A stretch of 64,000 nt of DNA from Methylotenera sp. GTDB taxonomy: Bacteria > Pseudomonadota > Gammaproteobacteria > Burkholderiales > Methylophilaceae. The position numbers and the translations under genes are program-made. Positions 40,835-52,366 of the stretch are shown piece by piece. The notes under the pieces were generated by a model, which made no database searches, was not told the DNA's origin, and was given only the letters and a program-made list of their open reading frames with translations. The stretch is from the NCBI GenBank assembly GCA_013141495.1, contig JABFQV010000009.1:153423-217422 (forward strand). The letters run 5' to 3'. Every line of letters starts with the position of its first letter. Within the stretch, counting starts at the first letter, position 1.

Positions 40835-42964
40835 TTACTCGTCAGCTTCAGTTTCAGCTTTCGCTTCTGCCGCTGGCGGGTCAATCAAAGCTTTCATGCT
40901 TAAGCGAACACGGCCTTTTTCATCCGCCTCCACTACTTTAACTTTCACGACATCGCCTTCTTTCAAGAAGTCAGCCACCGCGTTCACGCGTTGATGTGCA
41001 ATTTGTGAAATATGCAACAAGCCATCTTTACCTGGCAGCAACGTCACAATCGCGCCAAAATCCAGCAGCTTAATCACAGTGCCTTCATAAGTTTGGCCAA
41101 CTTCAACTTCTGCCGTGATTTCAGCAATACGACGTTGCGCTTCAGCGCCTTGTTCAGAGCTTGTACACGCAATTTTCACGGTACCATCTTCAGTAATATC
41201 AATGCTGGTACCAGTTTCTTCAGTCAACGCACGAATCACCGCGCCGCCTTTACCGATCACATCACGGATTTTTTCAGGATTGATTTTCATGGTGATAATG
41301 CGTGGTGCAAATTGTGACATTTCAGTACTAGCGCCACTCACAGCTTGCTTCATAATACCTAAAATGTGTGTGCGACCTTCTTTAGCTTGCGCCAATGCAA
41401 CCTGCATAATTTGTGCAGTAATGCCGGTAATTTTAATGTCCATTTGTAGCGCAGTGATACCATCTTCTGTACCCGCTACTTTAAAGTCCATATCGCCCAA
41501 GTGATCTTCATCACCTAAAATGTCTGTTAACACTGCAACACGATTACCCTCTTTGATTAAACCCATAGCAATACCTGCTACGTGATTTTTCATCGGCACG
41601 CCTGCATCCATCAAGGCTAAACAGCCACCGCAAACAGAGGCCATTGAGCTAGAGCCGTTAGATTCTGTAATTTCAGAGACCACGCGCATGGTGTAATCAA
41701 AGTCTTCTTTATCTGGTAACGCAGCGATTAACGCGCGTTTTGCCAAGCGGCCATGACCAATTTCACGACGTTTAGGCGTACCAACACGGCCAGTTTCACC
41801 AGTTGCGTACGGAGGCATGTTGTAATGCAGCATAAAACGATCTTTAAACTCGCCTTGCAATGCATCAATCACTTGCTCATCACGACCTGTACCCAACGTT
41901 GCAACCACCAACGCCTGCGTTTCACCGCGTGTAAACAGTGCCGAGCCGTGTGTGCGTGGCAATACGCCGGTGCGGATGCTAATAGGACGTACTGTGCGCG
42001 TATCACGACCATCGATACGTGGCTCGCCATTTAAAATTTGGCTACGAACCACTTTAGCTTCTAAATTAAAAATTTCTGTTTTAATTTTGTTGGCTTCTGT
42101 CGTTGAAGTTTCTTCAGTGATTAGTTCGCTCAATACACGCTTTGTAATTTCGTCTAATTTAGTAGAGCGCGCGCCTTTGGCTTTAATCTGAAATGCGGCA
42201 TGAATATCTGCTGCTGCAATGTTAGCCACTTTTTCGATCAAGGCGGTATCAGGCTCTGGAGCTACCCAATCCCAGGCATCTTTACCAGCTTCTGCAGTTA
42301 ATTCGCCAATCATTTTAATCACAGCTTGCATTTGCTCGTGACCAAACACCACTGCACCTAACATGATTTCTTCTGAAAGCTCTTTGGCTTCAGATTCCAC
42401 CATCATCACGGCAGTTTCCGTAGCGGCTACCACTAAATCCAACTCAGATTCTTCTAATTGCGCTTTAGTTGGGTTAATGACATATTCTTCGTTAATGTAA
42501 CCTACGCGCGCCGCACCTAGTGGTCCAAAAAACGGAATACCAGAGAGTGACATAGCGGCAGATGCGCCAATAATCGCTGGGATATCAGAATCAATTTCAG
42601 GATCAGATGACAACACAGTTGCCACCACTTGCACTTCGTTATAAAACGCTTCTGGGAATAATGGGCGCAATGGGCGGTCAATTAAACGTGATGTCAGCGT
42701 TTCTTTCTCTGATGGGCGGCCTTCACGCTTGAAAAATCCACCTGGGATTTTACCTGCGGCATAGGTTTTTTCCATGTAATCTACAGTTAACGGGAAAAAG
42801 TCTTGCCCCGCTTTAACTTCTGACTTACTGGTAACAGCTACCAATACTACTGTGTCGCCATAGCTTACCAACACTGCGGCATCGGCTTGGCGTGATATTT
42901 CGCCGGTTTCAAGTGTGAGCGTGTGCGCACCGTATTGAACACTTTTAGTTACTTTATTAAACAT
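40835..42964 (-). CDS. pnp: Polynucleotide phosphorylase
   Basis: 709 residues. Two RNase PH-like domains (about 1-220 and 310-545) flank a helical domain; KH ([20 protein letters not shown]) and S1 ([34 protein letters not shown]) domains complete the C-terminus. PNPase degrades RNA 3' to 5' with phosphate and belongs to the RNA degradosome. Last gene of the rimP to pnp cluster; the hairpin between rpsO and pnp is a likely processing site. Confidence 0.97.
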   Translation of the reverse strand: MFNKVTKSVQYGAHTLTLETGEISRQADAAVLVSYGDTVVLVAVTSKSEVKAGQDFFPLTVDYMEKTYAAGKIPGGFFKREGRPSEKETLTSRLIDRPLRPLFPEAFYNEVQVVATVLSSDPEIDSDIPAIIGASAAMSLSGIPFFGPLGAARVGYINEEYVINPTKAQLEESELDLVVAATETAVMMVESEAKELSEEIMLGAVVFGHEQMQAVIKMIGELTAEAGKDAWDWVAPEPDTALIEKVANIAAADIHAAFQIKAKGARSTKLDEITKRVLSELITEETSTTEANKIKTEIFNLEAKVVRSQILNGEPRIDGRDTRTVRPISIRTGVLPRTHGSALFTRGETQALVVATLGTGRDEQVIDALQGEFKDRFMLHYNMPPYATGETGRVGTPKRREIGHGRLAKRALIAALPDKEDFDYTMRVVSEITESNGSSSMASVCGGCLALMDAGVPMKNHVAGIAMGLIKEGNRVAVLTDILGDEDHLGDMDFKVAGTEDGITALQMDIKITGITAQIMQVALAQAKEGRTHILGIMKQAVSGASTEMSQFAPRIITMKINPEKIRDVIGKGGAVIRALTEETGTSIDITEDGTVKIACTSSEQGAEAQRRIAEITAEVEVGQTYEGTVIKLLDFGAIVTLLPGKDGLLHISQIAHQRVNAVADFLKEGDVVKVKVVEADEKGRVRLSMKALIDPPAAEAKAETEADE

Positions 42965-43021
42965 TTATTTTCCTTTTTTCAATAAGCTGTTATTCACTTT
43001 ACCCAATAACAAACTAACAAT

Positions 43022-43060
43022 AAAAAAAGCCGACGCATGTTTCTATGCTATCGGCTTTTT
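43022..43060 (-). terminator. Hairpin between rpsO and pnp (terminator or processing site)
   Basis: On the minus strand AAAAAGCCGATAGCAT pairs with ATGCGTCGGCTTTTTT with a small mismatch, followed by a T run. It can end the rpsO transcript partially and, in read-through RNA, form a stem of the kind cut by RNase III in other bacteria. Confidence 0.75.
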
Positions 43061-43156
43061 ACAGCAATTATAAAAGTGAACCCAAAATTAACGATCTAAG
43101 GTTTGCTAACTTAAGCGTTACCAACGCTAGTGTGAACTTTGGCACTTTTATAAAAG

Positions 43157-43426
43157 TTACTTACGCAAACCTAGACTTTGAATCAGTGCTTGATAACGGC
43201 TTGCATCTTTGCGTTTTAAATAATCCAACAAACTACGACGTTGACTCACCATTGCCAACAAACCACGACGTGAGTGATTGTCTTTTTTGTTTGATTTGAA
43301 ATGCTCAGTTAAATAACCAATACGAAAGGTAAGTAAAGCCACTTGTACTTCTGGACTACCGGTGTCGTTTGGTGCGCGTTGATATTCTGCAACGATTTTC
43401 GCGCTGTCTTGTGCTGTAATTGCCAT
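43157..43426 (-). CDS. rpsO: 30S ribosomal protein S15
   Basis: 89 residues, standard length. Motifs [48 protein letters not shown] match S15, which binds the central domain of 16S rRNA. A good AGGAATAAG precedes the ATG. Located between truB and pnp as in most proteobacteria. Confidence 0.98.
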   Translation of the reverse strand: MAITAQDSAKIVAEYQRAPNDTGSPEVQVALLTFRIGYLTEHFKSNKKDNHSRRGLLAMVSQRRSLLDYLKRKDASRYQALIQSLGLRK

Positions 43427-43591
43427 AACTTATTCCTATTATTAAGATGTTGTGCGTCAATGTAAAAGCAGCCCAAGCGTTCTGACCAGCCAGTACATTC
43501 ATTTACAATGAACCGCGCATTTTAATGATAAAACCATGATTTATCAACTACTTTTTATAGTTCTTGAGTATATTTATTCAGGTGCGTGTGT

Positions 43592-44497
43592 TTAGCCTTG
43601 ATCCACAATCAATCTTTTAGGGGCAATTTTGCCGTCTCTTAGCTGTTCGCCCAGCCCTAAAAATACCTGCTGCTCGTTGTACAGGCGCAACAAGCCCTGC
43701 GGAATTACACCGCTACGCCACACCGCCTGCCCTTGCTGCAAATAAAAAGCACTATCGCTGTCTAACGTCACTGCGGGCAAATGCAGCACTGAACTATCGG
43801 CTGGCCGCAGCGTTGCTATGCGCTGCTCCGCTGATAACGCTTCAAACTGTTCCAGCGTTACGGCTTGCGTAATGTCGTAGTTTGCGGTGGCGGTTCTGCG
43901 CAAGCCAATTAAATGCGCGCCACATCCAAGCTGATGGCCGATGTCTTCAGCCAAGGTGCGGATGTAAGTACCTTTGCTACAGCTAACGGTAAGTGTTGCG
44001 ATATTATCAACCAACGCATTAAGCGTAATGCTGTGAATGGTCACCAAGCGCGCCTTACGCTCGATTTCAATGCCGGCACGCGCGTATTCATAAAGTGCCT
44101 TACCTTCATGCTTTAGGGCAGAATACATGGGAGGAATTTGACTAATTTCACCAACAAATTGCCGAAAAACTTGCGCCAACTGCGCCTGGCTGACATTCAC
44201 AGACTCTGTTGACAGCACCTCACCCTCGGCATCGCCGGTGGTGGTGGTAACCCCTAACTTAACTGTTGCCAAATAGGTTTTATCGGCATCGGTTAAGTAG
44301 TGCGCAAACTTGGTGGCTTCGCCAAAACAAAGGGGCAAGAGGCCGGTGGCAAGCGGGTCTAAAGTACCGGTGTGTCCGGCTTTAGCCGCTTGGAGCAACC
44401 ATTTCACTTTTTGCAATGCTTGGTTAGACGAAAAGCCGAGCGGCTTATCGAGTAGCAGAATGCCATTAATGTGTTTTTTTATGCGTTTAAATTGCAA
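43592..44497 (-). CDS. truB: tRNA pseudouridine 55 synthase
   Basis: 301 residues. Catalytic Asp lies in KAGHTGTLDPLATGLLP; GILLLDKPLGFSSN and SKGTYIRTLAEDIG are TruB hallmarks, and a C-terminal PUA-like part follows. It makes pseudouridine 55 in the T loop of tRNAs. Follows rbfA after 87 bases. Confidence 0.96.
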   Translation of the reverse strand: MQFKRIKKHINGILLLDKPLGFSSNQALQKVKWLLQAAKAGHTGTLDPLATGLLPLCFGEATKFAHYLTDADKTYLATVKLGVTTTTGDAEGEVLSTESVNVSQAQLAQVFRQFVGEISQIPPMYSALKHEGKALYEYARAGIEIERKARLVTIHSITLNALVDNIATLTVSCSKGTYIRTLAEDIGHQLGCGAHLIGLRRTATANYDITQAVTLEQFEALSAEQRIATLRPADSSVLHLPAVTLDSDSAFYLQQGQAVWRSGVIPQGLLRLYNEQQVFLGLGEQLRDGKIAPKRLIVDQG

Positions 44498-44584
44498 AAG
44501 GCAGGCTTTTTTATGATTAACCCTTCACTCTTTAAGTTAGCCCAAAACAGGCCGACTCAAGGAACGTAGGTTTTAGTTTGCGGT

Positions 44585-44944
44585 TTACTTCAGCTTTTCA
44601 GGCTTTGATGCCAAAGCCTCATCAATCAATCTCGACATCATCATGCCATTATCAATCGAAGCATCATAAACAAAATGGAGTTGCGGCACTGTGCGTAGCA
44701 ACATACGCTTGGCAATTTGGGTGCGCAAAAATCCTGCTGATTTTTCCAGTCCTTGTTGCGTGCTTTCGCTCGCTTTTGCCGCACTGTAAAAAATCTTCGC
44801 GTGTGCCATGTCACCTGTTACTTCAACGGCGGTGATTGTGACCATGCCCACACGCGGATCTTTAACTTCAAATTGCAGCAAATCAGCCAGTTCGCGCTGC
44901 ATTTGCTCTGCCACTCGGTGACTGCGTGAAAAATCTTTAGCCAT
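44585..44944 (-). CDS. rbfA: Ribosome-binding factor A
   Basis: 119 residues with the KH-type fold pattern SHRVAEQMQRELADLLQFEVKDPRVGMVTITAVEVTGDMAHAKIFYS. RbfA assists late 30S maturation and cold adaptation. It is separated from infB by 204 bases that hold a palindromic element, a larger gap than usual in this operon. Confidence 0.95.
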   Translation of the reverse strand: MAKDFSRSHRVAEQMQRELADLLQFEVKDPRVGMVTITAVEVTGDMAHAKIFYSAAKASESTQQGLEKSAGFLRTQIAKRMLLRTVPQLHFVYDASIDNGMMMSRLIDEALASKPEKLK

Positions 44945-45035
44945 TACTGTTTATCCTATACCTTAAAAAGCTTACCCGTTAAGGGCATCACCACCAATCT
45001 AAGCAGCTAAAGCCACAAGACTGGTGTGATAAATG

Positions 45036-45113
45036 AGACTAGGAGCGAAACAAAAAATTGAGCGCGGCATACGTGTTGTATCTAAGCGAAGATTTTTTGT
45101 TTTGACAATCTAA
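45036..45113. repeat. Imperfect palindromic element between infB and rbfA
   Basis: A roughly 78-base inverted repeat with arms GAAACAAAAAATT (45047-45059) and ATTTTTTGTTTTG (45092-45104). The centre GCATACGTGTTGTATCTAAG resembles the centre of the soxYZ element (TACGTGGTGTA...AGCGAGG). It lies inside the presumed nusA-infB-rbfA transcript. Membership in the same repeat family is inferred from short motif matches. Confidence 0.5.
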
Positions 45114-45148
45114 TTAAAAGCCTGACATATCATAACGAATTTTTAAAG

Positions 45149-47902
45149 TTACAAAGTACGCGCTACTTCAATCATCTCATACACTTCTAAAATATCACCC
45201 ACTTCAATATCGTTAAAGTTTTTAAGTGATAAGCCGCATTCAAAGTTGTTTTTCACTTCTTTTACATCATCTTTAAAGCGTTTGAGTGAATCCAACTCAC
45301 CAGTATGAATAATGACATTGTCACGCAATACACGTACTCTAGAATTGCGTTTGATCATGCCGTCTCTTACATAACAACCGGCAATTGCGCCCACTTTAGA
45401 GATACGGAATACTTCACGAATCTCTACGGAACCGATCATGCTTTCTCTTTGCTCAGGCGCTAACATGCCGCCCAGCGCGGCTTTAACTTCATCAACCGCT
45501 TCGTAAATAATGTTGTAGTAACGTACATCAACGCCCAATGACTCAATCAACTTACGCGCACCTGCATCCGCACGTACGCTAAAGCCGATTAGCACCGCTT
45601 TAGAAGCCGCTGCCAAGTTCACATCGGACTCACTAATAGCACCAACACCGGTGTGAATAATATTGACTTTAACTTCACTGGTAGAAAGTTTTTGCAGGCT
45701 GGTTGCCAACGCTTCGTATGAACCTTGCACGTCTGATTTAATAATCAATCCTAGCGTTTGCGCTGCGCCCTCACCCATTTGATCGAACATGTTTTCAAGT
45801 TTGGAGGCCTGCTGTTTAGCTAATTTCACATCACGGAACTTACCTAGTCGGAAGTTGGCAATTTCGCGCGCTTTACGCTCATCGTTAAGCACAATCATTT
45901 CTTCACCCGCGCTTGGCACGTCTGACAAACCTTGAATTTCTACCGGCATTGATGGCCCAGCCTCTTGGACATCCTTACCTGTTTCATCCAGCATGGCGCG
46001 TACTTTACCAAACGTAGTGCCGGCTAACACCATGTCACCACGTTTCAATGTTCCTGATGTCACTAAAATAGTGGCTACCGGGCCGCGGCCTTTGTCTAGG
46101 CGACCTTCAATCACCAAGCCCTTAGCTGGCGTATTTTTAGGCGCTTGCAACTCTAATATTTCAGCTTGCAACAATACCGCTTCTAATAGCTCATCAATAC
46201 CTTGGCCTGTTTTAGCTGAAACTTCTCTAAACATCACCTCGCCACCGAATTCTTCTGGCACCACTTCTTGCGCAACCAATTCCATTTTCACACGCTCTGG
46301 CTCGGCACCGGGCTTGTCAATTTTATTGATAGCCACTACCAATGGCACACCTGCCGCTTTGGCATGATGAATCGCCTCTATGGTTTGCGGCATCACACCG
46401 TCATCGGCTGAAACCACCAAAATCACCACATCAGTTGCCTTTGCACCGCGTGCACGCATGGCAGTAAATGCCTCATGGCCGGGTGTATCTAAAAACGTCA
46501 CCATGCCACGCGGGGTTTCAACATGGTATGCACCAATGTGCTGCGTAATGCCACCAGCTTCGCCTGTAGCCACGCGACTACGACGAATGTAATCCAACAG
46601 TGAAGTTTTACCATGATCCACATGCCCCATAACCGTCACCACAGGTGGGCGCGTTTCTAATACCGCAGCCGCATGCTCAGCTTCTTCAATAAAGGTATCT
46701 GGATCATTTGGTGCAGCGGCTGAGGCTTTATGCCCCATTTCTTCAACAATGATAATAGCTGTTTCTTGGTCTAGCACTTGGTTGATCGTCACCATCATGC
46801 CCATACCCATCAGCGTTTTGATCACTTCACCAGATTTAACCGCCATCTTGTGCGCCAACTCAGCCACAGTGATGGTTTCAGGCACCAGTACCTCGTGCAC
46901 AATCGCCTCAGTAGGCGCATTAAATGCATGCTGTGCATCATCATCTGCCTGATGTCTATGCTTACCACCTTTTGGTGCACGCCAGCCTGTTTTACCCGCC
47001 GTAGTGTCACCGCGTGTTTTTAAACCACGTTTTTTATTTTCTGCATCGGTCCACTCTTTATTATTACCTTTGCCTTTTTTCGCGTCTTTAGTTGCCGCCG
47101 GCTTAGCCGCGCCTTCTTTGGCTACCGGCTTATGCAATGTACCTTCAGAAAGCTTGGCTGCTTTTACTTTTGCAGCTTCGGCATCGGCTAATTTTTTAGC
47201 TTCTTCATCTAAACGGCGTTGCACTAAGGCTTCTTTTTTGCGTTTATCTTCTGCTTGCATGGCCAGTAAAGTTGCATGGCGCTTAGCCTCGCGCTCACGC
47301 AACGCTATTTCATCTGCGCCTAGCAAGTCTTTACGACTAATCGTTTGCGACTTAGCTACTTCTTTCTCTGGCGCCGGCTCAACTGCCTCTGGCAGCGTTT
47401 CTATTGCAGGCTCAACTTTTGGCTCGACGGCTACTTCCACCTTGGCAATAACCTCTGGCTCAATGACGACTATCGGCTCAACAACCTCAGGCTCTACGAC
47501 TTCAACTGGCGCCTCAACTTGCTCGACCACAGCCTCCGTAATCGGCAGTTCCGTAGCCTCAAGTGAGGCTTGCGCGTCGGCTTCCTGTTCGCCCAAGCTG
47601 CTACCATCCTGCTGCTCAATGATGCGTTTTTTACGCACTTCAACCTGAATCGTACGTGCCTTGCCCGTGTTATCCGTTTTTTTAATTTCGGTGCTTGATT
47701 TACGCATTAACGTAATTTTGCTTTTTGGGGCAAGCGTGCCGTGTTCTTTACGTAAATGATCCAGCAATGCTGTTTTATCATTTTCGCTCAATTGGTCATC
47801 TGCGCTTGATTTATGCACGCCAGCGCTTTTTAGCTGTTCTAATAACAACGGTGTTGGCAGCTTAAGCTCGCCAGCAAATTGTTCTACGGTTGTTTGTGCC
47901 AT
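45149..47902 (-). CDS. infB: Translation initiation factor IF-2
   Basis: 917 residues. The N-terminal IF2N domain ([28 protein letters not shown]) is followed by a long acidic low-complexity linker rich in Val, Glu, Pro (about 110-190) and a charged coiled region (about 190-330), then a second IF2N domain and the G domain with [23 protein letters not shown] and NKID. Domains II-IV end the protein. IF-2 places initiator tRNA on the 30S subunit. Confidence 0.97.
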   Translation of the reverse strand: MAQTTVEQFAGELKLPTPLLLEQLKSAGVHKSSADDQLSENDKTALLDHLRKEHGTLAPKSKITLMRKSSTEIKKTDNTGKARTIQVEVRKKRIIEQQDGSSLGEQEADAQASLEATELPITEAVVEQVEAPVEVVEPEVVEPIVVIEPEVIAKVEVAVEPKVEPAIETLPEAVEPAPEKEVAKSQTISRKDLLGADEIALREREAKRHATLLAMQAEDKRKKEALVQRRLDEEAKKLADAEAAKVKAAKLSEGTLHKPVAKEGAAKPAATKDAKKGKGNNKEWTDAENKKRGLKTRGDTTAGKTGWRAPKGGKHRHQADDDAQHAFNAPTEAIVHEVLVPETITVAELAHKMAVKSGEVIKTLMGMGMMVTINQVLDQETAIIIVEEMGHKASAAAPNDPDTFIEEAEHAAAVLETRPPVVTVMGHVDHGKTSLLDYIRRSRVATGEAGGITQHIGAYHVETPRGMVTFLDTPGHEAFTAMRARGAKATDVVILVVSADDGVMPQTIEAIHHAKAAGVPLVVAINKIDKPGAEPERVKMELVAQEVVPEEFGGEVMFREVSAKTGQGIDELLEAVLLQAEILELQAPKNTPAKGLVIEGRLDKGRGPVATILVTSGTLKRGDMVLAGTTFGKVRAMLDETGKDVQEAGPSMPVEIQGLSDVPSAGEEMIVLNDERKAREIANFRLGKFRDVKLAKQQASKLENMFDQMGEGAAQTLGLIIKSDVQGSYEALATSLQKLSTSEVKVNIIHTGVGAISESDVNLAAASKAVLIGFSVRADAGARKLIESLGVDVRYYNIIYEAVDEVKAALGGMLAPEQRESMIGSVEIREVFRISKVGAIAGCYVRDGMIKRNSRVRVLRDNVIIHTGELDSLKRFKDDVKEVKNNFECGLSLKNFNDIEVGDILEVYEMIEVARTL

Positions 47903-48052
47903 CTTGTTGCTCCAGTGTTCTTTCTTCTAAGCTTTATTGCCTAGGGTTACTACTTACTTACTACTTAAATTATCGCTTTAATGCGGCTAAAATTATTTAG
48001 CCGCCAGCCATCCCAACACAATCTATTTCCACTAGCTTGGTAAACCCTAGGC

Positions 48053-49519
48053 CTATTCAAACCAAGGTGCGCGCGCCGTCATAATCAGTGCTTTTGCACG
48101 CTCTTCATCCATATTGGTGAGCTCAACCAGCTCATCAATGGCCAACTCCGCCAAATCATCCATGGTTGAAATACCTTTTGATGCCAACAAATGCGCCGTC
48201 GCGTCATCCATACCTTCAAGTGACAACAAGTCCTCAGCGGCTTCTTCCACTTTCTCTTCTTTAGCAATCGCTTCAGTCAACAATGCAGCGCGAGCACGTT
48301 TACGTAGCTCTTCTACCGTATCTTCATCAAACGCATCAATTTCGTTCATTTCAGCTATCGGCACGTAAGCAATTTCTTCTAAGCTACTAAAGCCTTCTTG
48401 CACTAAAATTTCCGCGACCTCTTCGTCAACGTCTAATTTTTCCATAAATAGTTGACTAACACCCGCATACTCCGCCTGGTTTTTCTGTGCGGCTTGGTCA
48501 ACTGTTAGAATGTTCAAGGTCCAGCCTGTAAGCTCCGAGGCCAAACGCACATTTTGCCCACTGCGGCCAATTGCCAATGCCAACTGCTCTTCTTCTACCA
48601 CGACATCCATACTGTGGGCATCTTCATCCACCACAATACTGGAAACTTCAGCCGGCGACATCGCGTTAATGACAAACTGCGCAGGCTCCATGCTCCACAA
48701 CACAATATCCACGCGCTCACCAGCCAACTCGCCGGTGACTGCTTGCACACGTGAGCCACGCATACCCACACAAGTACCCACTGGATCAATACGCTGATCA
48801 TTGCTTTTCACAGCGATTTTTGAACGCAAGCCCGGATCACGTGCCGCAGCGCGAATTTCCAGCAAGCCTTCTTCAATCTCCGGCACTTCCAGCTCAAACA
48901 AGCGCACTAAAAAGTCCGGCGTAATTCTTGATAAAATCAATTGCGGACCGCGACCACCGCGCTCAATGCGCGAAAGATAGGCGCGCACACGGTCGCCTAC
49001 CCGTAAATTTTCTTTCGGGATCATTTGATCGCGTGGCAATAAAGACTCAATACGACCCACTTCAATAATCGCACTGCCTTTTTCCATGCGCTTAATCACG
49101 CCTGTCACCAGTTTTTCGTCACGCGCTAAAAAGTCTTCTAGAATTTGCTCGCGCTCGGCTTCACGCACTTTTTGCAAAATCACTTGTTTTGCCGCTTGCG
49201 CGCCAATGCGACCAAACTCAATGCTTTCTAACGGCTCTTCATAATAATCACCGATATTCAAGCCTTTGGCATGCTCGCTCTCCTCGTCGATTTGATACGC
49301 TGAATTTTCCAGCAAATCATAATCCACATACTGCCAGCGCCTAAATGTTTCGTACTCACCTGTTTCGCGGTCAATCTCTACGCGCACATCAGCATCGTCA
49401 TGATGTTTTTTCTTAGTGGCTGAAGCCAAAGCAAGCTCTAGCGCAGTAAAGATCACTTCTTTACTCACGTTTTTTTCATGCGCCAAAGCATCTACCAACA
49501 ATAAAATTTCACGACTCAT
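48053..49519 (-). CDS. nusA: Transcription termination/antitermination protein NusA
   Basis: 488 residues: N-terminal RNAP-binding domain, S1 ([31 protein letters not shown]), two KH domains ([47 protein letters not shown]) and two C-terminal acidic helix-hairpin repeats (about 350-488). NusA modulates pausing, intrinsic termination and antitermination. Between rimP and infB as in the standard operon. Confidence 0.97.
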   Translation of the reverse strand: MSREILLLVDALAHEKNVSKEVIFTALELALASATKKKHHDDADVRVEIDRETGEYETFRRWQYVDYDLLENSAYQIDEESEHAKGLNIGDYYEEPLESIEFGRIGAQAAKQVILQKVREAEREQILEDFLARDEKLVTGVIKRMEKGSAIIEVGRIESLLPRDQMIPKENLRVGDRVRAYLSRIERGGRGPQLILSRITPDFLVRLFELEVPEIEEGLLEIRAAARDPGLRSKIAVKSNDQRIDPVGTCVGMRGSRVQAVTGELAGERVDIVLWSMEPAQFVINAMSPAEVSSIVVDEDAHSMDVVVEEEQLALAIGRSGQNVRLASELTGWTLNILTVDQAAQKNQAEYAGVSQLFMEKLDVDEEVAEILVQEGFSSLEEIAYVPIAEMNEIDAFDEDTVEELRKRARAALLTEAIAKEEKVEEAAEDLLSLEGMDDATAHLLASKGISTMDDLAELAIDELVELTNMDEERAKALIMTARAPWFE

Positions 49520-49619
49520 GTTCTATCTCCGACTATATATTGCAGATTAACTGCCTTATTTATTAAATTCTTACAATAAAAACCTATACTTAAAACTAAA
49601 GCCTTAAAGCTCAGGGCCA

Positions 49620-50105
49620 TTAAAACTCAGGGCTAAGCCTAGCTTTATCAATATTACTTAGCGCTATTTTATAAACCACACCTTCAAACTCAAGCAATAA
49701 ATCACCAACTTCCACGCCTTTTATAACCCCTAAAAAGGTTTTGCGTGGCAAAGTAGTTGGCACAGCATTTTCACTTTGGTCTTTAATGCCAACGCGCAAT
49801 TTAATGGCTGCGCGCTCACCTGCAAAACGTATAAAATCCGCTTCTTTTTTCAATACGCGATCCATGCCAGGAGAAGAAACCTCCATGCGATCATAATCAA
49901 TCTCATGCTCCACAGTCAGCAAATTACCCAACTGATGGCTCACCAGCACGCAATCATCGATAGTTACGCTATCTTTAATGTCCACAGGGTTTTGCTTATC
50001 AATAAACACGCGCAGCAACTTGCCGCGATTAGAAATCTCTAAATCAACAAGCTCATAGCCTAGCTGGCTTACCGACTGTTCTACCAATGTATGCAAATCT
50101 TGCAT
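49620..50105 (-). CDS. rimP: Ribosome maturation factor RimP
   Basis: 161 residues. LVDLEISNRGKLLRVFIDK and the conserved YDRMEVSSPGMDRVLKKEADF are RimP signatures. It supports 30S subunit assembly. First gene of the rimP-nusA-infB-rbfA-truB-rpsO-pnp cluster; its promoter must lie in the 297-base divergent region 50106-50402. Confidence 0.95.
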   Translation of the reverse strand: MQDLHTLVEQSVSQLGYELVDLEISNRGKLLRVFIDKQNPVDIKDSVTIDDCVLVSHQLGNLLTVEHEIDYDRMEVSSPGMDRVLKKEADFIRFAGERAAIKLRVGIKDQSENAVPTTLPRKTFLGVIKGVEVGDLLLEFEGVVYKIALSNIDKARLSPEF

Positions 50106-50402
50106 GGCTAAAACCCCTCAATCTCACTGCCCGCCTGCAATCTTGCTCACAAAGCTTACGCAAGTTGCAGAAACAAAAAATGGGCACAAAGCCCATCAAA
50201 AAATTTCATCCGCATTATACCAATCAATTCAATGAATTGGAAACACAACCTTTAAAAAGTTGTCTTTTTCTGGTTTTTATTGCGACACCGCTTCTTTATT
50301 CTTTTTAGCTATAAGTTTATAAAAAACAATTCTTTTAACTTATTAAAAAAAACTTTTATAGTGCTGTTCTTGCAATTTGTAAACATTTGATTGAGGTAAA
50401 AC
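50106..50402. other. Divergent intergenic region between rimP and the DUF2292 gene
   Basis: AT-rich, particularly 50280-50370, with no open frame of note. It must hold promoters for the rimP operon (minus) and for the sulfur genes (plus). A TGAGGTA ribosome-binding site lies just before the ATG at 50403. No clear regulator site or RNA fold was recognised. Confidence 0.4.
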
Positions 50403-50621
50403 ATGTCAATAGCTCACCACACTAACCGTAGCACCACTGCCAACCGCGATGTGTCGCAAGAGATTTTGCGTGCGGTTGAGGAGCTGAAGCTTGGCTCTGG
50501 TTTTGGCTCAATAGAAATTGTGCTGCACGAAGGTCGCGTAACTCAAATTGAAAAACGTGAGAAATTAAGATTCACCCAAGACACCAAAAATACACCTACT
50601 GTACCAGCAGCGGCAAAGTAA
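50403..50621 (+). CDS. DUF2292 (YezD-like) small protein
   Basis: 72 residues with the conserved core ILRAVEELKLGSGFGSIEIVLHEGRVTQIEKREKLRF of DUF2292. Such proteins recur beside sulfate-transport and cysteine-synthesis genes; a regulatory or chaperone role is guessed in the family, not shown. Here it opens the plus-strand sulfur genes, 67 bases before the porin. Confidence 0.85.
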   Translation: MSIAHHTNRSTTANRDVSQEILRAVEELKLGSGFGSIEIVLHEGRVTQIEKREKLRFTQDTKNTPTVPAAAK

Positions 50622-50688
50622 AAGGCTCAACACACCTTTATATATAAGGGCTGACCAGTAGGCTGGAAGCTTGAAACGGGAGATAAAA

Positions 50689-52251
50689 ATGCAATTCAAA
50701 TTTTCAAAATTCGCCACGGCGTTACTCGCCAGCGGCATTATTTCACTACCAATCACGGCCTCAGCCAATGATAGTAGTGAGCTAGAAGAACTACGCGGCT
50801 TGGTGCAAGAGCTTAGCCAACAAGTAAAAGTATTGGCGCGTAAAGGTGAGATTAATGAAGAGGCTGCAGCGGCAGATAAAAAAGCTACGCCAGTGGTTAA
50901 AGCTGGTACGAGTGGCTTCTCATTTGGCTCAGCAGATGGCAAAAACGAAATTAAATTCAGGGGTGTATTACAAGCCGATCACCGTCATTTCTCAGATGGT
51001 GCGAATGATGTGCGTAACCGTAGCGCTACTCGTGCTGGTAGCCTAGATGCCAACGGCTTTCATGACGCTGAAGACACTTCATTATTACGTCGCGTTCGTC
51101 CAACCATTGAAGGCAAAGTAGCTGGAAAATATGGCTTTCGCTTCACGCCTGAATTCGCAGGCGGCAGTGCTTCAGCAGTAGATGCTTATGTTGATGCTAA
51201 TTTAAGTCCTGCATTCAAAATACGCGCTGGTAAGCAAAAAAGCATTGTTGGACTTGAGCGCTTACAAGGTGGCGGTGACATTAAATTTGTTGAACGTAGC
51301 TATGTAACCAACGCCATTCTGCCTAACCGTGATTTAGGTGTGACAGTTTCTGGCGACTTATTTAACAATACGCTTAACTATGGCGTCGGTATTGTCAACG
51401 GTGTAAATGATGGCGGCAACATCAGCACTGGCACTGAGTACAACGGTGAGCGTGAATATACCGCACGGTTATTTGCTACGCCATTTAAAGATTCAGACAC
51501 CGCATTGGCTGGTTTAGGCTTTGGTATTGGCGGCACTTGGACAAACTACACGGGTGAGCGCAACCTAGACTTCACGGGCACATCTGCTGCGGATGCTACA
51601 CGTAATGGTTTACCTAGCTACGTATCTGACGGGCAACAAACTTTCTTTAGATACAATAGCGCCTCTCTTGCGGACGGCAAACGTATTCGCTTCACGCCGC
51701 AAGCTAGCTACTACAACGGTCCATTTGGTTTGATTACAGAGTATGCACGCGTTAATCAAGATGTCAGTCTGTTAGCTGGCACTACAACTAATACCGCTAC
51801 GGTTATAAGCCCAAATACCAACAAAAAACTTAGCCACGATGCTTGGCAAGTCGCAGCTTCATACCTGATCACTGGTGAAGATGCCTCATTTAGAGGCGTT
51901 AAACCGAAGCAGGACTTTGACTTAGATAAAGGTGGTTGGGGTGCTTGGGAATTGGTGGCGCGCTACAGTGAAATTAACCTTGATGATGACACATTTAGGA
52001 ATAAAGCAGGCACATCATATTCCACTAATACTTACGCCAACTTATCAGAAAGTGCCAAATCAGCCAAGTCATGGACAGCAGGTGTGAATTGGTACCTGAA
52101 TTCAAACGCAAAAATTGCACTTAACTACTCACACACAAGTTTTGATGGTGGTGCTGGTGTAGGTATTACTGCCGTTAATGCTGCTGGTACAAACATTCGT
52201 GACCGCGAAAGCGAAAATGCATTGTTAGCGCGCTTCCAGGTGGCTTTCTAA
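50689..52251 (+). CDS. OprO/OprP-type outer-membrane porin
   Basis: 520 residues from the ATG at 50689, which follows CGGGAG; an upstream TTG at 50671 is less likely. Signal peptide ends around TASA. A short coiled coil (SSELEELRGLVQELSQQVKVLARKG) precedes a beta-barrel with alternating polar/apolar strands ending in the C-terminal aromatic FQVAF. The group includes phosphate- and pyrophosphate-selective trimeric porins. Position between DUF2292 and a sulfate-binding protein suggests it passes sulfate or sulfonates; that is inference. Confidence 0.85.
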   Translation: MQFKFSKFATALLASGIISLPITASANDSSELEELRGLVQELSQQVKVLARKGEINEEAAAADKKATPVVKAGTSGFSFGSADGKNEIKFRGVLQADHRHFSDGANDVRNRSATRAGSLDANGFHDAEDTSLLRRVRPTIEGKVAGKYGFRFTPEFAGGSASAVDAYVDANLSPAFKIRAGKQKSIVGLERLQGGGDIKFVERSYVTNAILPNRDLGVTVSGDLFNNTLNYGVGIVNGVNDGGNISTGTEYNGEREYTARLFATPFKDSDTALAGLGFGIGGTWTNYTGERNLDFTGTSAADATRNGLPSYVSDGQQTFFRYNSASLADGKRIRFTPQASYYNGPFGLITEYARVNQDVSLLAGTTTNTATVISPNTNKKLSHDAWQVAASYLITGEDASFRGVKPKQDFDLDKGGWGAWELVARYSEINLDDDTFRNKAGTSYSTNTYANLSESAKSAKSWTAGVNWYLNSNAKIALNYSHTSFDGGAGVGITAVNAAGTNIRDRESENALLARFQVAF

Positions 52252-52366
52252 TTCACTCCTTTATCAACCAATACGCGCCCTAAGTGAAGGGTGCGTATTA
52301 GACAGAATATGAATATGCACTGCCATTATTTAATCACAATTAAAAATTTAACTTAAAGGATTACAA

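Noticed and set aside
46992..47648. Long open frames antisense to infB and other large genes
   Set aside because: They follow codon periodicity of the real gene on the opposite strand, have low-complexity Ser/Thr/Ala translations and no ribosome-binding sites.
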